Shown here: positions 1 through 7,476 of the stretch, piece by piece
Layout of the letters: the number at the start of each line of letters is the position of its first letter
Numbering within the stretch: the first letter of the stretch is position 1
Assembly (NCBI GenBank): GCA_024762895.1
Contig: JANTGN010000029.1
Location: 1 to 18,263 of the forward strand
From: Thiotrichales bacterium
GTDB taxonomy: Bacteria; Pseudomonadota; Gammaproteobacteria; J044
Length of the DNA stretch: 18,263 bases
Direction of reading: 5' to 3'
Notes under the pieces: generated by a model
The model's input: only the letters and a program-made list of their open reading frames with translations
What the model was told of the DNA's origin: nothing
Databases searched by the model: none
Translations under genes and position numbers: made by a program

Positions 1-226
1 GGTAGACCCTGTGCAGGGCATCATCATGAATCAACTCCAGCCCCAGGTCAGGCCTGGATACAAAACCACGCGCCACAAAGTTACTCGTGGCCCAGACCCT
101 GACCAGCTCCGGCATTAGGTCATCAGGTATGTCATTTTTTCCAGAAAAGTCCTGCCAGAATGCAGCAACATGGCCGCGCAGGCTATCGGGGATTTCATCA
201 AGATAGGGGCTTATTCTTTCTGTCAT
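1..226 (-). CDS. glnE: Glutamine synthetase adenylyltransferase (GlnE), N-terminal fragment
   Basis: The gene runs off the left edge of the window; only about 75 N-terminal residues are visible. GlnE adds and removes AMP on glutamine synthetase in response to nitrogen status signalled by PII. The visible protein begins MTERISPYLDEIPDSLRGHV and continues with a PELVRVWATSNFVARG stretch followed by RPDL, which resembles the helical start of GlnE-type proteins just before the first nucleotidyltransferase domain. The catalytic GSD-type motif lies outside the window, so the call rests on this N-terminal pattern alone. The start is the ATG at 224-226; there is no good Shine-Dalgarno in front of it. 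It follows pstS on the same strand but is separated from it by an intrinsic terminator, so it probably has its own promoter in the 227-387 interval, where I could not pick out clear -35/-10 boxes. Confidence 0.62.
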   Translation of the reverse strand, partial: MTERISPYLDEIPDSLRGHVAAFWQDFSGKNDIPDDLMPELVRVWATSNFVARGFVSRPDLGLELIHDDALHRVY

Positions 227-387
227 AGAAGTCAGATTACTGTCAGTCACGAGGCATGGCAACCACCGCCCCCAGCAAGCAATTTAAAAACTTTGGATTA
301 GTCTTATCCTTCACAACCCAGGTAGTCAGCCGATCTTCAGGCCCGAATCAGTAGAAATCCCTGGCATCTGTTGTACCGATCGCAGGC

Positions 388-414
388 AAAAAAATGCCCC
401 GCAAAAGCGGGGCA
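388..414 (-). terminator. Intrinsic terminator after pstS
   Basis: A perfect 8-bp GC-rich stem (TGCCCCGC / GCGGGGCA at 395-402 and 407-414) with an AAAA loop is followed, on the minus strand, by a run of seven T (388-394 read in reverse). It lies 25 nt beyond the pstS stop and separates the phosphate block from glnE. Confidence 0.92.
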
Positions 415-438
415 ATAAGCTGCAAACTTTAATGGGTA

Positions 439-1407
439 TTACATGATTGACTTGAGAGCATTATCAACAACTTTTTTGGGCAGAGGGATGTAACCATCCT
501 TCACAACCACTTCCTGACCCTGCCTGGACAGAACCATCTTAATGAACTCACGCTCCAGAGGAGACAGTGGCTTGTTAGGTGCCTTGTTCACGTAGACATA
601 CAGGAAACGAGCCAGAGGATAAGTACCATTGATGGCATTATCAGGAGTCGCTTCTACGTAGTTGGTACCTTTCTTAGACAGTGGCAGGGCACGAACACCA
701 GTGGTTTTGTAACCGATGCCAGAGTAGCCGATGGCATTGATAGAAGTAGAAACAGACTGAACCACGGAAGCAGAGCCAGGCTGCTCGTTCACGGTAGCCT
801 TGTAGTCACCCTTACACAGGGCCTTTTTCTTGAAGTAACCGTAGGTACCGGATACTGAGTTGCGACCATAGAGCTGGATATCCATGTTGCCCAGCTTGCC
901 ACTGACACCGACATCGCTCCACTTGGAGATGTTGCTTGCACCCTTACACTTATGAGTAGAAGAGAAGATACCATCAACCTGAGCAATGCTCAGGCCCTTG
1001 ACAGGGTTGTCTTTATTGACGAAGACAGCCAGGGCATCGATAGCAACGGGAATAGCAGTCGGCTTGTAACCGAATTTCTTTTCGAAGGCTTCCAGTTCCT
1101 TGGCCTTCATCTTGCGGCTCATAGGACCAACATTAGAAGTACCTTCAGTCAGTGCAGGAGGTGCTGTTGAAGAACCTGCCGCCTGGATCTGGATATTAAC
1201 GTTAGGGTAGGCACGCTTAAACTCTTCGGCCCACAGGGTCATCAGATTAGCAAGAGTGTCAGAACCTACAGAAGACAGGTTACCAGATACACCGCTGGTC
1301 TTTTTATAGGACTCGATACCAGCGTCAATCTTAGGGGCTGCCTGTACGGAAACCACGCTCACGGAGGCGGCAACCAGACCGGCAATAGCAAGAGACTTCA
1401 GATTCAT
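439..1407 (-). CDS. pstS: Periplasmic phosphate-binding protein PstS
   Basis: This 322-aa protein is the substrate-binding component of a high-affinity phosphate ABC transporter and acts in the periplasm. Residues 1-24 form a signal peptide (hydrophobic IAGLVAASVSVVSV, cut after VQA or VQAA). The mature protein has the PstS phosphate-binding loops: VGSDTLANLM near residue 48, AGSSTAPPAL near 77, the SRKMK loop near 97 and GRNSVSGTYGYF near 180. Two cysteines (HKCKG and ALCKG) could form a disulfide. It is the PstS-family type common in proteobacteria, not E. coli-like in detail. It lies directly downstream of phoR. The promoter region overlaps the end of phoR and carries three 11-bp Pho-type repeats, so induction by phosphate starvation through PhoB is expected. 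No pstC, pstA, pstB or phoU follows; the next gene is glnE. The permease and ATPase must be encoded elsewhere if this is part of a full transporter. Confidence 0.95.
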   Translation of the reverse strand: MNLKSLAIAGLVAASVSVVSVQAAPKIDAGIESYKKTSGVSGNLSSVGSDTLANLMTLWAEEFKRAYPNVNIQIQAAGSSTAPPALTEGTSNVGPMSRKMKAKELEAFEKKFGYKPTAIPVAIDALAVFVNKDNPVKGLSIAQVDGIFSSTHKCKGASNISKWSDVGVSGKLGNMDIQLYGRNSVSGTYGYFKKKALCKGDYKATVNEQPGSASVVQSVSTSINAIGYSGIGYKTTGVRALPLSKKGTNYVEATPDNAINGTYPLARFLYVYVNKAPNKPLSPLEREFIKMVLSRQGQEVVVKDGYIPLPKKVVDNALKSIM

Positions 1408-1445
1408 TAGGATACTCCAATTGATTATGCGGAAAACTCGTTAGC

Positions 1446-1488
1446 ATTCTATAAACTGAGATGACAGGAAAATGAATGAATTATGAAG
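1446..1488 (-). promoter_or_regulatory. Pho box and promoter of pstS
   Basis: Read on the minus strand, three consecutive 11-bp units, CTTCATAATTC, ATTCATTTTCC and TGTCATCTCAG (1488 down to 1456), carry TTCAT, TTCAT and GTCAT in exact 11-bp register, the spacing of PhoB half-sites. A -10-like TATAGAAT (1453-1446) follows at the distance usual for PhoB-activated promoters that lack a -35 box. The first repeat overlaps the stop codon and last codons of phoR, so pstS can be transcribed separately from phoBR. The match to the CTGTCAT consensus is imperfect; the register and position are the main support. Confidence 0.7.
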
Positions 1489-2815
1489 TTTTTATTACAG
1501 GCTCTTTCTCAACCGGAAATCTAACCACACGAGACATGGGAAAATCACATCGAAACACGCTGCCCCGTCCCGCCTGACTACTGATATGCAGGGTTGCGCC
1601 ATGCCGCTGTAATACATGCTTAACAATGGCCAGGCCCAGACCGGTGCCTCCATTCATTCGCGAACGGTCCTTGTCAACACGGTAGAAGCGCTCGGTCAGG
1701 CGCTGGACATGTTGCGGCTCTATACCGATTCCATCGTCTTCAACCTCGTAATGCGCACCCAGGGCATCGCTATACCAGCGCAGGGTGATGTGTCCGCCTT
1801 CGGGGGTATAACGCACCGCGTTACTGACCAGGTTAGAAAAGGCGCTATGTAACTCCTGGGGGTCTCCTAAAAGCCAGAGTCCATCATCCACCTCGGTCCT
1901 TATGATTTGTCCTTTTTCTCTGCCCAGCACCTGGACCTCTTCCTCAACCGCAACCAGGATACCCGGTATCGATACCTCTGACTGATCTTCTTCATCGATA
2001 TCGTTTTCCAGGCGTGAAAGCTGCAACAGGTCTTCTACCAGACGCTGCATACGCATGGACTGTCCATACATCTGCTTTAGCGTGGAGAGTAACGGTTCAT
2101 TAATATCCTTCGAGTGCTCCGGATCCGTTAGTGTCTCCAGATAACCGGCCACCACCGTTAAAGGGGTACGTAATTCATGCGACACATTGGCCACAAAGTC
2201 CTCACGCATGCGTTGCAACTGTCTGACCTGACTCACATCGCGCGCCGACAGCAGGAATTGTTTCTTTCCGAAGGGAACGATTCGAATACTGAGCCAGATG
2301 CGCTCATCTCGTGGGGAGGAAATCTCAATGGCCTGACGATAATCCCCCTTCATCAGATATCTGATAAAGACCGGATCCCTGATCAGATTGGAGACCCTGC
2401 CCCCCTTGTCCTGCTTGTGCAGGCCGAGCAGTTGACGTGCGGCCTTGTTAAACCATTCGATATTATGATCCTGAGACAATATCAGGGCTGCATCGGGAAG
2501 AGCGGAAAGGGATTCGTAAAAGCGGTTCATGATGCGCGTCATCTTCTTTTTACGCCGTCGCTCCCGCCGATAGATCCGGTAGGTGATGTCGACAAATTCG
2601 GCCCAGATCCCGGTTGTATTCAGGGGCTGGGAACGCATTCCGGAAGCCATCCATTGGTAGACACGCCTGGCCAGGTGGTACTGCCAGACCTGATACAGCC
2701 CCAGTCCGATCAATAAGCCCAGTGTCAGTGAATCCAACAACCACATGCCCAGCAGCGAGGCAGGCAGTATAAAGGCGACTAAACGCCCTAATTCATAGAG
2801 CCAGATTCTGATCAT
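1481..2815 (-). CDS. phoR: Phosphate regulon sensor histidine kinase PhoR
   Basis: This 444-aa membrane histidine kinase phosphorylates and dephosphorylates PhoB according to phosphate supply. The N-terminus (residues 1-45) has two hydrophobic segments around LVAFILPASLLGMWLL and TLGLLIGLGLYQVW, as in PhoR. A basic linker (RRERRRKKK, 83-91) leads to a PAS-type domain (about 100-195). The HisKA motif VANVSHELRTPL places the phosphoacceptor at His213. The ATPase domain shows the N box around Asn332 (NLVSNAVRYTP), the G1 box VEDDGIGI (358-365) and the G2 box NGGTGLGLAIVKH (388-400). Length and domain order match gammaproteobacterial PhoR. The ATG start at 2813-2815 has a weak Shine-Dalgarno. It follows phoB by 54 nt and is probably co-transcribed with it; pstS follows. 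Confidence 0.96.
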   Translation of the reverse strand: MIRIWLYELGRLVAFILPASLLGMWLLDSLTLGLLIGLGLYQVWQYHLARRVYQWMASGMRSQPLNTTGIWAEFVDITYRIYRRERRRKKKMTRIMNRFYESLSALPDAALILSQDHNIEWFNKAARQLLGLHKQDKGGRVSNLIRDPVFIRYLMKGDYRQAIEISSPRDERIWLSIRIVPFGKKQFLLSARDVSQVRQLQRMREDFVANVSHELRTPLTVVAGYLETLTDPEHSKDINEPLLSTLKQMYGQSMRMQRLVEDLLQLSRLENDIDEEDQSEVSIPGILVAVEEEVQVLGREKGQIIRTEVDDGLWLLGDPQELHSAFSNLVSNAVRYTPEGGHITLRWYSDALGAHYEVEDDGIGIEPQHVQRLTERFYRVDKDRSRMNGGTGLGLAIVKHVLQRHGATLHISSQAGRGSVFRCDFPMSRVVRFPVEKEPVIKTS

Positions 2816-2869
2816 GTTTGAAGATTGTAACGTGCAAAACGGCGGCTGTCGCTCAACAGATGCGCGGTC

Positions 2870-3559
2870 CTACTGGGCCGAGAATCGATAGCCCGCACCC
2901 CTGACTGTTTGCACCAGCCGATCCCTGCCATGAAGGCCTAAGACCTTACGCAGCCTGAGAATATGCACATCCACGGTGCGTTCTTCCACAAAACTGTTAC
3001 GTCCCCACACGGCATCCAGTAGCTGGCCACGGCTAAAGACCCGTTCGGCATGGGACATGAAATGTTTCAATAAGCGGTATTCGGTTGGCCCCAGATCCAG
3101 TGATTTTCCTTCAACAGAGACCCGGTGACTGGCAGCATCAAGCACCAGGCCATCCGCCTCCAGCATCTCGCCCTCCCCTTCTGGCTGAGCACGACGTAGC
3201 ACCGCCTTGATACGGGCTACGAGCTCTCGAGGCGAGAAGGGCTTGGTCACATAGTCATCGGCTCCGGCCTCCAGGCCACCCACACGGTCATCTTCCTCAC
3301 TACGGGCCGTGAGCATGATGATGGGTACCTGACGGGAATATTCGTCCCTTTTGAATCGGCGGGCAAGCTCAATTCCGCTCATCCCTGGCAACATCCAGTC
3401 CAGCAGTATCAGATCGGGCAGTTGCTCGGCCATCAGTTCTTCTGCCTCGGCGGCATCAGAAGCCTCGCGCAGGTTAAACCCGGCCTTGCCCAGGGCAAAA
3501 CTAACCATTTCACGAATGGCGGCTTCGTCTTCAATAATGAGAATATTTTTCCCGCTCAT
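2870..3559 (-). CDS. phoB: Phosphate regulon response regulator PhoB
   Basis: This 229-aa OmpR-type response regulator activates phosphate-starvation genes when phosphorylated by PhoR. The receiver domain (1-120) has the acidic pair Glu10/Asp11, phosphoacceptor Asp54 in DLILLDWMLPG, Thr84 and Lys106. The C-terminal winged helix (about 130-228) has the LGPTEYRLLKHFMSH and ERTVDVHILRLRKVL helices and ends in TVRGAGYRFS, typical of PhoB. I chose the ATG at 3557-3559, which has a GAGGA Shine-Dalgarno at good spacing; an in-frame GTG directly before it (3560-3562) would add one residue. A Pho box lies about 40 nt upstream, so the gene is probably autoregulated. It is the first gene of the phoB-phoR pair. 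Confidence 0.97.
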   Translation of the reverse strand: MSGKNILIIEDEAAIREMVSFALGKAGFNLREASDAAEAEELMAEQLPDLILLDWMLPGMSGIELARRFKRDEYSRQVPIIMLTARSEEDDRVGGLEAGADDYVTKPFSPRELVARIKAVLRRAQPEGEGEMLEADGLVLDAASHRVSVEGKSLDLGPTEYRLLKHFMSHAERVFSRGQLLDAVWGRNSFVEERTVDVHILRLRKVLGLHGRDRLVQTVRGAGYRFSAQ

Positions 3560-3584
3560 CACTGTTCCTCGTTAATGAGTGCCG

Positions 3585-3620
3585 CTATTAGAAACAACCC
3601 ATGTTACAGCTTTGTGACAG
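3585..3620 (-). promoter_or_regulatory. Pho box and promoter of phoB
   Basis: On the minus strand CTGTCACAAAG followed by CTGTAACATGG (3620 down to 3599) gives two 7-bp half-sites, CTGTCAC and CTGTAAC, in exact 11-bp repeat. This is a close match to the PhoB consensus. A TCTAAT or TAATAG -10-like element lies at 3592-3585, and the phoB start is about 40 nt beyond the box. This indicates autoregulation of phoBR. Confidence 0.82.
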
Positions 3621-3660
3621 GCAAATCAGTGTTAGAAAAACGCAATAATTAAGTCCCAAA

Positions 3661-4656
3661 TTAGTGCCCTGCAGCCGCCTTTCTTGCCAGCACCAGAGAA
3701 AACCAGCCATTATCGGGCTGAAAATGCGCCTCCTGCCTGAGTCCTGCTTCTTGCAGGAGTTGCTGCAGGTCTTCTGGCCTGAACTTGCGACTAATTTCCG
3801 TCAAAATCCCTTCATTGGCTCGCATCTGTAGAGTTTGGTCCAGATGGCTGAAATAGACCGATTGCTCAGATCGGGCAATGAGATGCATCTCGATCTGCTG
3901 CTGGCCGGCATTGTATTGGGCACGATGATCAAACTGGTCCGGTTCAAAATCGGCCCCCAGTTCTTCATTAAGGACGGACAGTACATTGAGATTAAATGCC
4001 GCCGTCAGGCCTTCGGCATCATTGTAGGCATCATGCAGGACCAGATGGTCCTTAACCCGGTCGGCCCCCAGTAACAGGGCATCGCCCGGCTGCATATGCG
4101 CCGACACCTCCGATAAAAAGCCTCGGGCCTGCTGGTGATCGAAATTTCCAATGGTCCCACCCAGGAACAGATACAGACAGCGATCAGGCGGCTGAGGGAG
4201 ATGATCGATACCTGCGGTAAAGTCTCCACACTGTGCTCTGACCCCTAATCCCGGGTATTCGTGCAACAGATCCATGGCGACATCGTGTAACAGGGTCGAA
4301 CAAATGTCGAAGGGCCAGTAACAAACGGGTTCCTGCAGGCCATGACTTGCATCGAGAAGGTACCGGGTCTTACGTGAGGTACCGCTGCCAAACTCCAGGA
4401 TATGGCACGGCCTGACCAGATCAATAATGCCCTGGGCATAGCGCTGCAGCAAAGCGGCCTCTGTACGTGTCGGGTAATATTCTTTGGTATCACAGATCTG
4501 ATCAAATAACCGAGACCCCCGATCATCATAAAAGTATTTGGGTGGCAGACTACGGGGCCGGTCAAAGAGCCCCTTCTGAGCATCTTCGGCGATAGATGCC
4601 ACGGGACGCGCCGGGGACACCACCTGGAAATCGTAGGGTAATTCCTGTTCGCTCAT
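3661..4656 (-). CDS. egtD: L-histidine N(alpha)-methyltransferase EgtD
   Basis: EgtD transfers three methyl groups from S-adenosylmethionine to histidine to make hercynine, the first step of ergothioneine synthesis. The 331-aa protein has the family's order of motifs: LPPKYFYDDRGSRLFDQI (37-54), the EYYPTRTE block (59-66), the SAM-binding EFGSGTSRKTRYLL (88-101), FDICSTLL, LGGTIGNFDHQQA, and GLTAAFNLNVL followed by ELGADF. I chose the ATG at 4654-4656 because GGAGGG (4667-4662) sits 5 nt upstream; an in-frame ATG at 4707 would add 17 residues without homology and has no such site. The gene diverges from egtC-egtB with only 72 nt between the starts, so both sides probably share control. No terminator was seen before the phoB promoter. 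Confidence 0.95.
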   Translation of the reverse strand: MSEQELPYDFQVVSPARPVASIAEDAQKGLFDRPRSLPPKYFYDDRGSRLFDQICDTKEYYPTRTEAALLQRYAQGIIDLVRPCHILEFGSGTSRKTRYLLDASHGLQEPVCYWPFDICSTLLHDVAMDLLHEYPGLGVRAQCGDFTAGIDHLPQPPDRCLYLFLGGTIGNFDHQQARGFLSEVSAHMQPGDALLLGADRVKDHLVLHDAYNDAEGLTAAFNLNVLSVLNEELGADFEPDQFDHRAQYNAGQQQIEMHLIARSEQSVYFSHLDQTLQMRANEGILTEISRKFRPEDLQQLLQEAGLRQEAHFQPDNGWFSLVLARKAAAGH

Positions 4657-4661
4657 CACCG

Positions 4662-4667
4662 CCCTCC
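4662..4667 (-). promoter_or_regulatory. Shine-Dalgarno site deciding the egtD start
   Basis: GGAGGG on the minus strand, 5 nt before the ATG at 4656. It supports this ATG over the upstream in-frame ATG at 4707. Confidence 0.8.
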
Positions 4668-4728
4668 ATAGGCATACATTTGAATAAAGGTTAACATCAC
4701 AACACATGACTATTAACAGAATACTGTA

Positions 4729-5511
4729 ATGTGTCGAATTGCCGCCTATCTTGGACCTGAGATCAAGCTCCGGTCCTTACTGACCCTCCCAGAGCATAGC
4801 CTGCTGAAACAATCCTGGCAGCCACGGGAGCTTAAGTATGCCAAACTGAACGCCGATGGCTATGGATACGCCTGGTTCAATAATGACGGAAAACCGCTAC
4901 GTTATGTTTATTCCGAACCCATCTGGGCCGACCCAAATCTGCATGAACTGGCCGCCGGCTTAAGTTCTGACCTATGGATGGCCTTCATTCGCAGCGCCTC
5001 CGAGGGCTTTGGTAATCACACGGCCAATACTCAACCCTTTCGGAACGCGCAGTATGTATTTATGCATAATGGCTATATTGAGGACTTTAACCAGTCAATC
5101 CGCACCCAGTTACTGCATCAATTGCCCCACGAGATACACAACGACATTCAGGGCAACACCGATTCGGAATATCTGTTTGCCCTGACAAGATGGCTTGCAA
5201 AGCAACACCCGAGCTCGAGCCTGCCCGACCTGCTTAGCCATAGTCTTGAATGGCTGAATACCCATATTGAGCAACAAAAGGCATTACTGAATCTTGCAAT
5301 AAGCGATGGCAGGTCCATTGCTGTCTGCCGGTATGCCATCAATGATGAGGCCCCAAGCCTGTATTACACGACTGAAGATACCAACTTCCCTGGTGGTGCT
5401 CAGCTTATCGCCTCAGAACCCTTACATCCTGATGAGACCTGGCATCCAGTCCCTGAATCCCATATTCTGTCTATCAGGCCAGATCACACACCGGAACTAA
5501 GGGCCCTGTAA
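4729..5511 (+). CDS. egtC: Gamma-glutamyl hercynylcysteine sulfoxide amidohydrolase, EgtC type
   Basis: EgtC is a class II glutamine-amidotransferase-fold hydrolase that removes the glutamyl group from gamma-glutamyl-hercynylcysteine S-oxide. The protein (260 aa) starts MCRIAAYLG, so Cys2 becomes the N-terminal nucleophile after removal of Met1. Further fold motifs are LNADGYGYAWF (about 41-51), the substrate-binding Arg in AFIRSAS, NTQPF, the oxyanion FMHNGYIEDF (about 109-118) and GNTDSEYLFAL. YafJ-like proteins share this fold, but the position 5 nt before egtB and opposite egtD supports the EgtC role. No Shine-Dalgarno precedes the ATG, so the message may be leaderless or nearly so. The domain is somewhat longer than mycobacterial EgtC. 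Confidence 0.9.
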   Translation: MCRIAAYLGPEIKLRSLLTLPEHSLLKQSWQPRELKYAKLNADGYGYAWFNNDGKPLRYVYSEPIWADPNLHELAAGLSSDLWMAFIRSASEGFGNHTANTQPFRNAQYVFMHNGYIEDFNQSIRTQLLHQLPHEIHNDIQGNTDSEYLFALTRWLAKQHPSSSLPDLLSHSLEWLNTHIEQQKALLNLAISDGRSIAVCRYAINDEAPSLYYTTEDTNFPGGAQLIASEPLHPDETWHPVPESHILSIRPDHTPELRAL

Positions 5512-5516
5512 CCATC

Positions 5517-6680
5517 ATGAGCACCCGTCTAACCACCCTAGCCCAGTTACGGGGTGTGCATAATCGATTACGTTCCCTGGCCCTGCTGCTGGAAGAAGAG
5601 GAGCTGAGAACACAGTACCATGATGATCTTTCCCCTCTCGGCTGGCACCTGGGACATTGCTGCTACATAGAAAACTACTGGCTCAGAGAAGGTATTCAGG
5701 GCGATGACAGCAAGACCGCTCATCTTAAGGATCTGTACATTCCTGAAAACAGTCCCAAACCCGAGCGTGGTGGCAGGCTTCCCGACAAGGAAACACTCCT
5801 GAGGCAAACCCTGGAAGACCACGAACAGAATCTGCTTTTATTAAGTGGCATGGCGGAGCCGCTAGCAGAAAATAAACTCCTGGATAATGACTACCTGCCA
5901 TTTTTTCTGATACAGCATCATGCGCAACACTACGAAACAATGCTGATGGTATTAACACAACGCGCCTATCAGCGACATCGGCATGACTTTTTCCCCTCCC
6001 GGCGGCTCATAGGACGATCGCCAGCCGATGATTATGTTTCCCTGCCGGAATGCACCTACCCCATTGGTGGCGCCCTGCCCCTGGCCTTTGATAACGAACT
6101 TCCAGCCCACAGCCCCGAACTCTGTGCCTATTCCATTAGACGAACGCCGGCGAGTAACGCCGAATACCTGGGCTTTATAGAGGCAGGTGGTTACGAACAG
6201 CAGGCATACTGGTCCGCATCTGGTTGGGAATGGTTAGAAAAAAGCCAGTGCCAACACCCGGAGCACTGGCGACAGGATGCCCGTGGCTGGTGGTATGGCC
6301 TGAGTGAAGATGGCCCCTGTGATCTCAAACCCGAAGAACCGGTTCATGGCATCAACTATTACGAGGCCGAGGCCTTCGCCCGCTATGCCGATGCCCGCCT
6401 TCCACAGGAACATGAATGGGAAGCCGCGCAAAAACTCCACTCCTTACAGAAAACCGGTATCGTCTGGGAATGGTGTAAAAACCCCTTTGCACCCTACCAG
6501 GACTATATTGCCTTTCCCTATGACCGCTATTCACAAGCATGGTTCGACGACCAGCACTTTGTACTCAAAGGCGGTAGCCGATATACGCGCCCCATCATTA
6601 AGCGTCCATCATTCAGAAACTTTTACAACCCGGACAAACGCCATATCTTTGCTGGTTGCCGCCTTGCCAGATCAGAATAA
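5517..6680 (+). CDS. egtB: Hercynine oxygenase (sulfoxide synthase) EgtB
   Basis: EgtB is a non-heme iron enzyme that joins hercynine to a thiol donor with O2, forming the C-S bond of ergothioneine. The 387-aa protein has an N-terminal DinB-like four-helix domain (about 1-160) and a C-terminal formylglycine-generating-enzyme fold (about 175-387). The iron ligands by family comparison are His47 in WHLGHCCYIENYW and His134 and His138 in QHHAQHYETML. The C-terminal fold shows the EHEWEAA helix, VWEWCKNPF and GGSRYTRP, and ends with PSFRNFYNPDKRHIFAGCRLA, here split as PSFRNFYN and HIFAGCR. It is 5 nt from egtC. With EgtC present the donor is most likely gamma-glutamylcysteine. The related selenoneine enzyme SenA was considered, but no senB or senC lies nearby. 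Confidence 0.93.
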   Translation: MSTRLTTLAQLRGVHNRLRSLALLLEEEELRTQYHDDLSPLGWHLGHCCYIENYWLREGIQGDDSKTAHLKDLYIPENSPKPERGGRLPDKETLLRQTLEDHEQNLLLLSGMAEPLAENKLLDNDYLPFFLIQHHAQHYETMLMVLTQRAYQRHRHDFFPSRRLIGRSPADDYVSLPECTYPIGGALPLAFDNELPAHSPELCAYSIRRTPASNAEYLGFIEAGGYEQQAYWSASGWEWLEKSQCQHPEHWRQDARGWWYGLSEDGPCDLKPEEPVHGINYYEAEAFARYADARLPQEHEWEAAQKLHSLQKTGIVWEWCKNPFAPYQDYIAFPYDRYSQAWFDDQHFVLKGGSRYTRPIIKRPSFRNFYNPDKRHIFAGCRLARSE

Positions 6681-6692
6681 AAACCGACAGAT

Positions 6693-7112
6693 TTAATCCT
6701 GATTTAGCAGGCCATTTATGACCATATCGGTGAAGCTGATAATACCTATGACCTTTCCATGCTCAATAACAGGCGCACGTGACAAACCAAAGTTTTCAAA
6801 GAGTCGTGCACAATAACGAATATCCATTTCCGGATTTATGGATATCACCGGTTTTGCCATCACCTCATAAACATTGACTCGTTCTGCGGAACGGTCCTTG
6901 GCAATGACACTTTTCGCAATATCGGATAACAGAACAACACCGTATTCATCATCATCATGACGCTTATTCACAATCAGGGTCTTGGTCTCGACATGCTTCA
7001 TGGTGTCGAGCGCCTCGCGCACCGTCATCATGCCATCCACCATATCGAAATCGGGTTTCATCACATCACGAACTCGAACGATCTTCTGTTCACTTGTATC
7101 AGCTTTTGTCAT
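6693..7112 (-). CDS. Two-CBS-domain protein
   Basis: This 139-aa soluble protein is a tandem CBS (Bateman) module and nothing else. The first CBS unit covers about residues 12-70 (VRDVMKPDFDMVDGMMTVRE, then KTLIVNK and GVVLLSDIAKSV). The second covers about 80-137 (YEVMAKPVISINPEMDI, then APVIEHGKVIGIISFTDMV). Such modules often bind adenine nucleotides or SAM and regulate a partner. Its ATG overlaps the TGA of the PII-like gene by 4 nt (ATGA), so the two are translationally coupled and it is the last gene of the DUF1538 operon. Its stop lies 12 nt from the convergent egtB stop, with no clear terminator. The ligand cannot be told from the sequence. Confidence 0.9.
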   Translation of the reverse strand: MTKADTSEQKIVRVRDVMKPDFDMVDGMMTVREALDTMKHVETKTLIVNKRHDDDEYGVVLLSDIAKSVIAKDRSAERVNVYEVMAKPVISINPEMDIRYCARLFENFGLSRAPVIEHGKVIGIISFTDMVINGLLNQD

Positions 7113-7459
7113 AGCTCTTCCTCTACAACCTGGGTCAGTTCACGCACCTGATGGCTCACACCAACGGCATCTTCAACATCAATTTGAATAGCAATACCGG
7201 TTCCGGGTTTCTCTTCTAGCATAGCGGTACGATTGATGGTCTCAAGGATGCGCCTGCTCAGATGTTCTTCTACCAGAAACAACACCACGTCTCTTTGCGT
7301 TTCCAGGGTGAGCCCAAAAAAGGTCTTGGTCTGCTCTACCCCCTCGCCTCGTGCGTTGGTAATGACTGTAGCTCCGGTGGCCCCAGCCTCGCGTGCGGCA
7401 TCCATTACAGCATTGGTTACCTCATCATCGACAAAGGCAATGATTAATTTAAAGTGCAT
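7109..7459 (-). CDS. PII-like nitrogen-regulatory-family protein
   Basis: This 116-aa protein has the PII-like ferredoxin fold: a first strand FKLIIAFVDDE, helix VTNAVMDAAREAGATGATVI (split here), a loop ARGEGVEQTKTFFGLTLE in the T-loop position, then strand DVVLFLVEE, helix LSRRILETINRTAML, and a C-terminal strand GTGIAIQIDVEDAVGV. The uridylylation signature of GlnB/GlnK (Tyr51 context) and the RTGE tail are absent, so it is not a canonical nitrogen sensor. A CutA-, SbtB- or other PII-like role with a nucleotide ligand is possible. A TGGAGGC Shine-Dalgarno stands 5 nt before the ATG. It lies 17 nt after the second DUF1538 gene and overlaps the CBS gene, suggesting that it regulates this transporter-like pair. 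Confidence 0.85.
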   Translation of the reverse strand: MHFKLIIAFVDDEVTNAVMDAAREAGATGATVITNARGEGVEQTKTFFGLTLETQRDVVLFLVEEHLSRRILETINRTAMLEEKPGTGIAIQIDVEDAVGVSHQVRELTQVVEEEL

Positions 7460-7476
7460 ATTCGCCTCCAGGATTG

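Noticed and set aside
2177..2716. Open frame of 179 codons on the plus strand
   Set aside because: It lies entirely antisense to phoR, whose domains are clear, and has no recognisable protein pattern or ribosome site.
4657..4728. Promoter boxes between egtD and egtC
   Set aside because: TTAACA and several TAT-rich stretches are present, but no -35/-10 pair has acceptable spacing and sequence.
5517..6680. Selenoneine synthase SenA as an alternative to EgtB
   Set aside because: The fold is shared, but senB and senC are absent and egtC and egtD are adjacent, so EgtB fits better.
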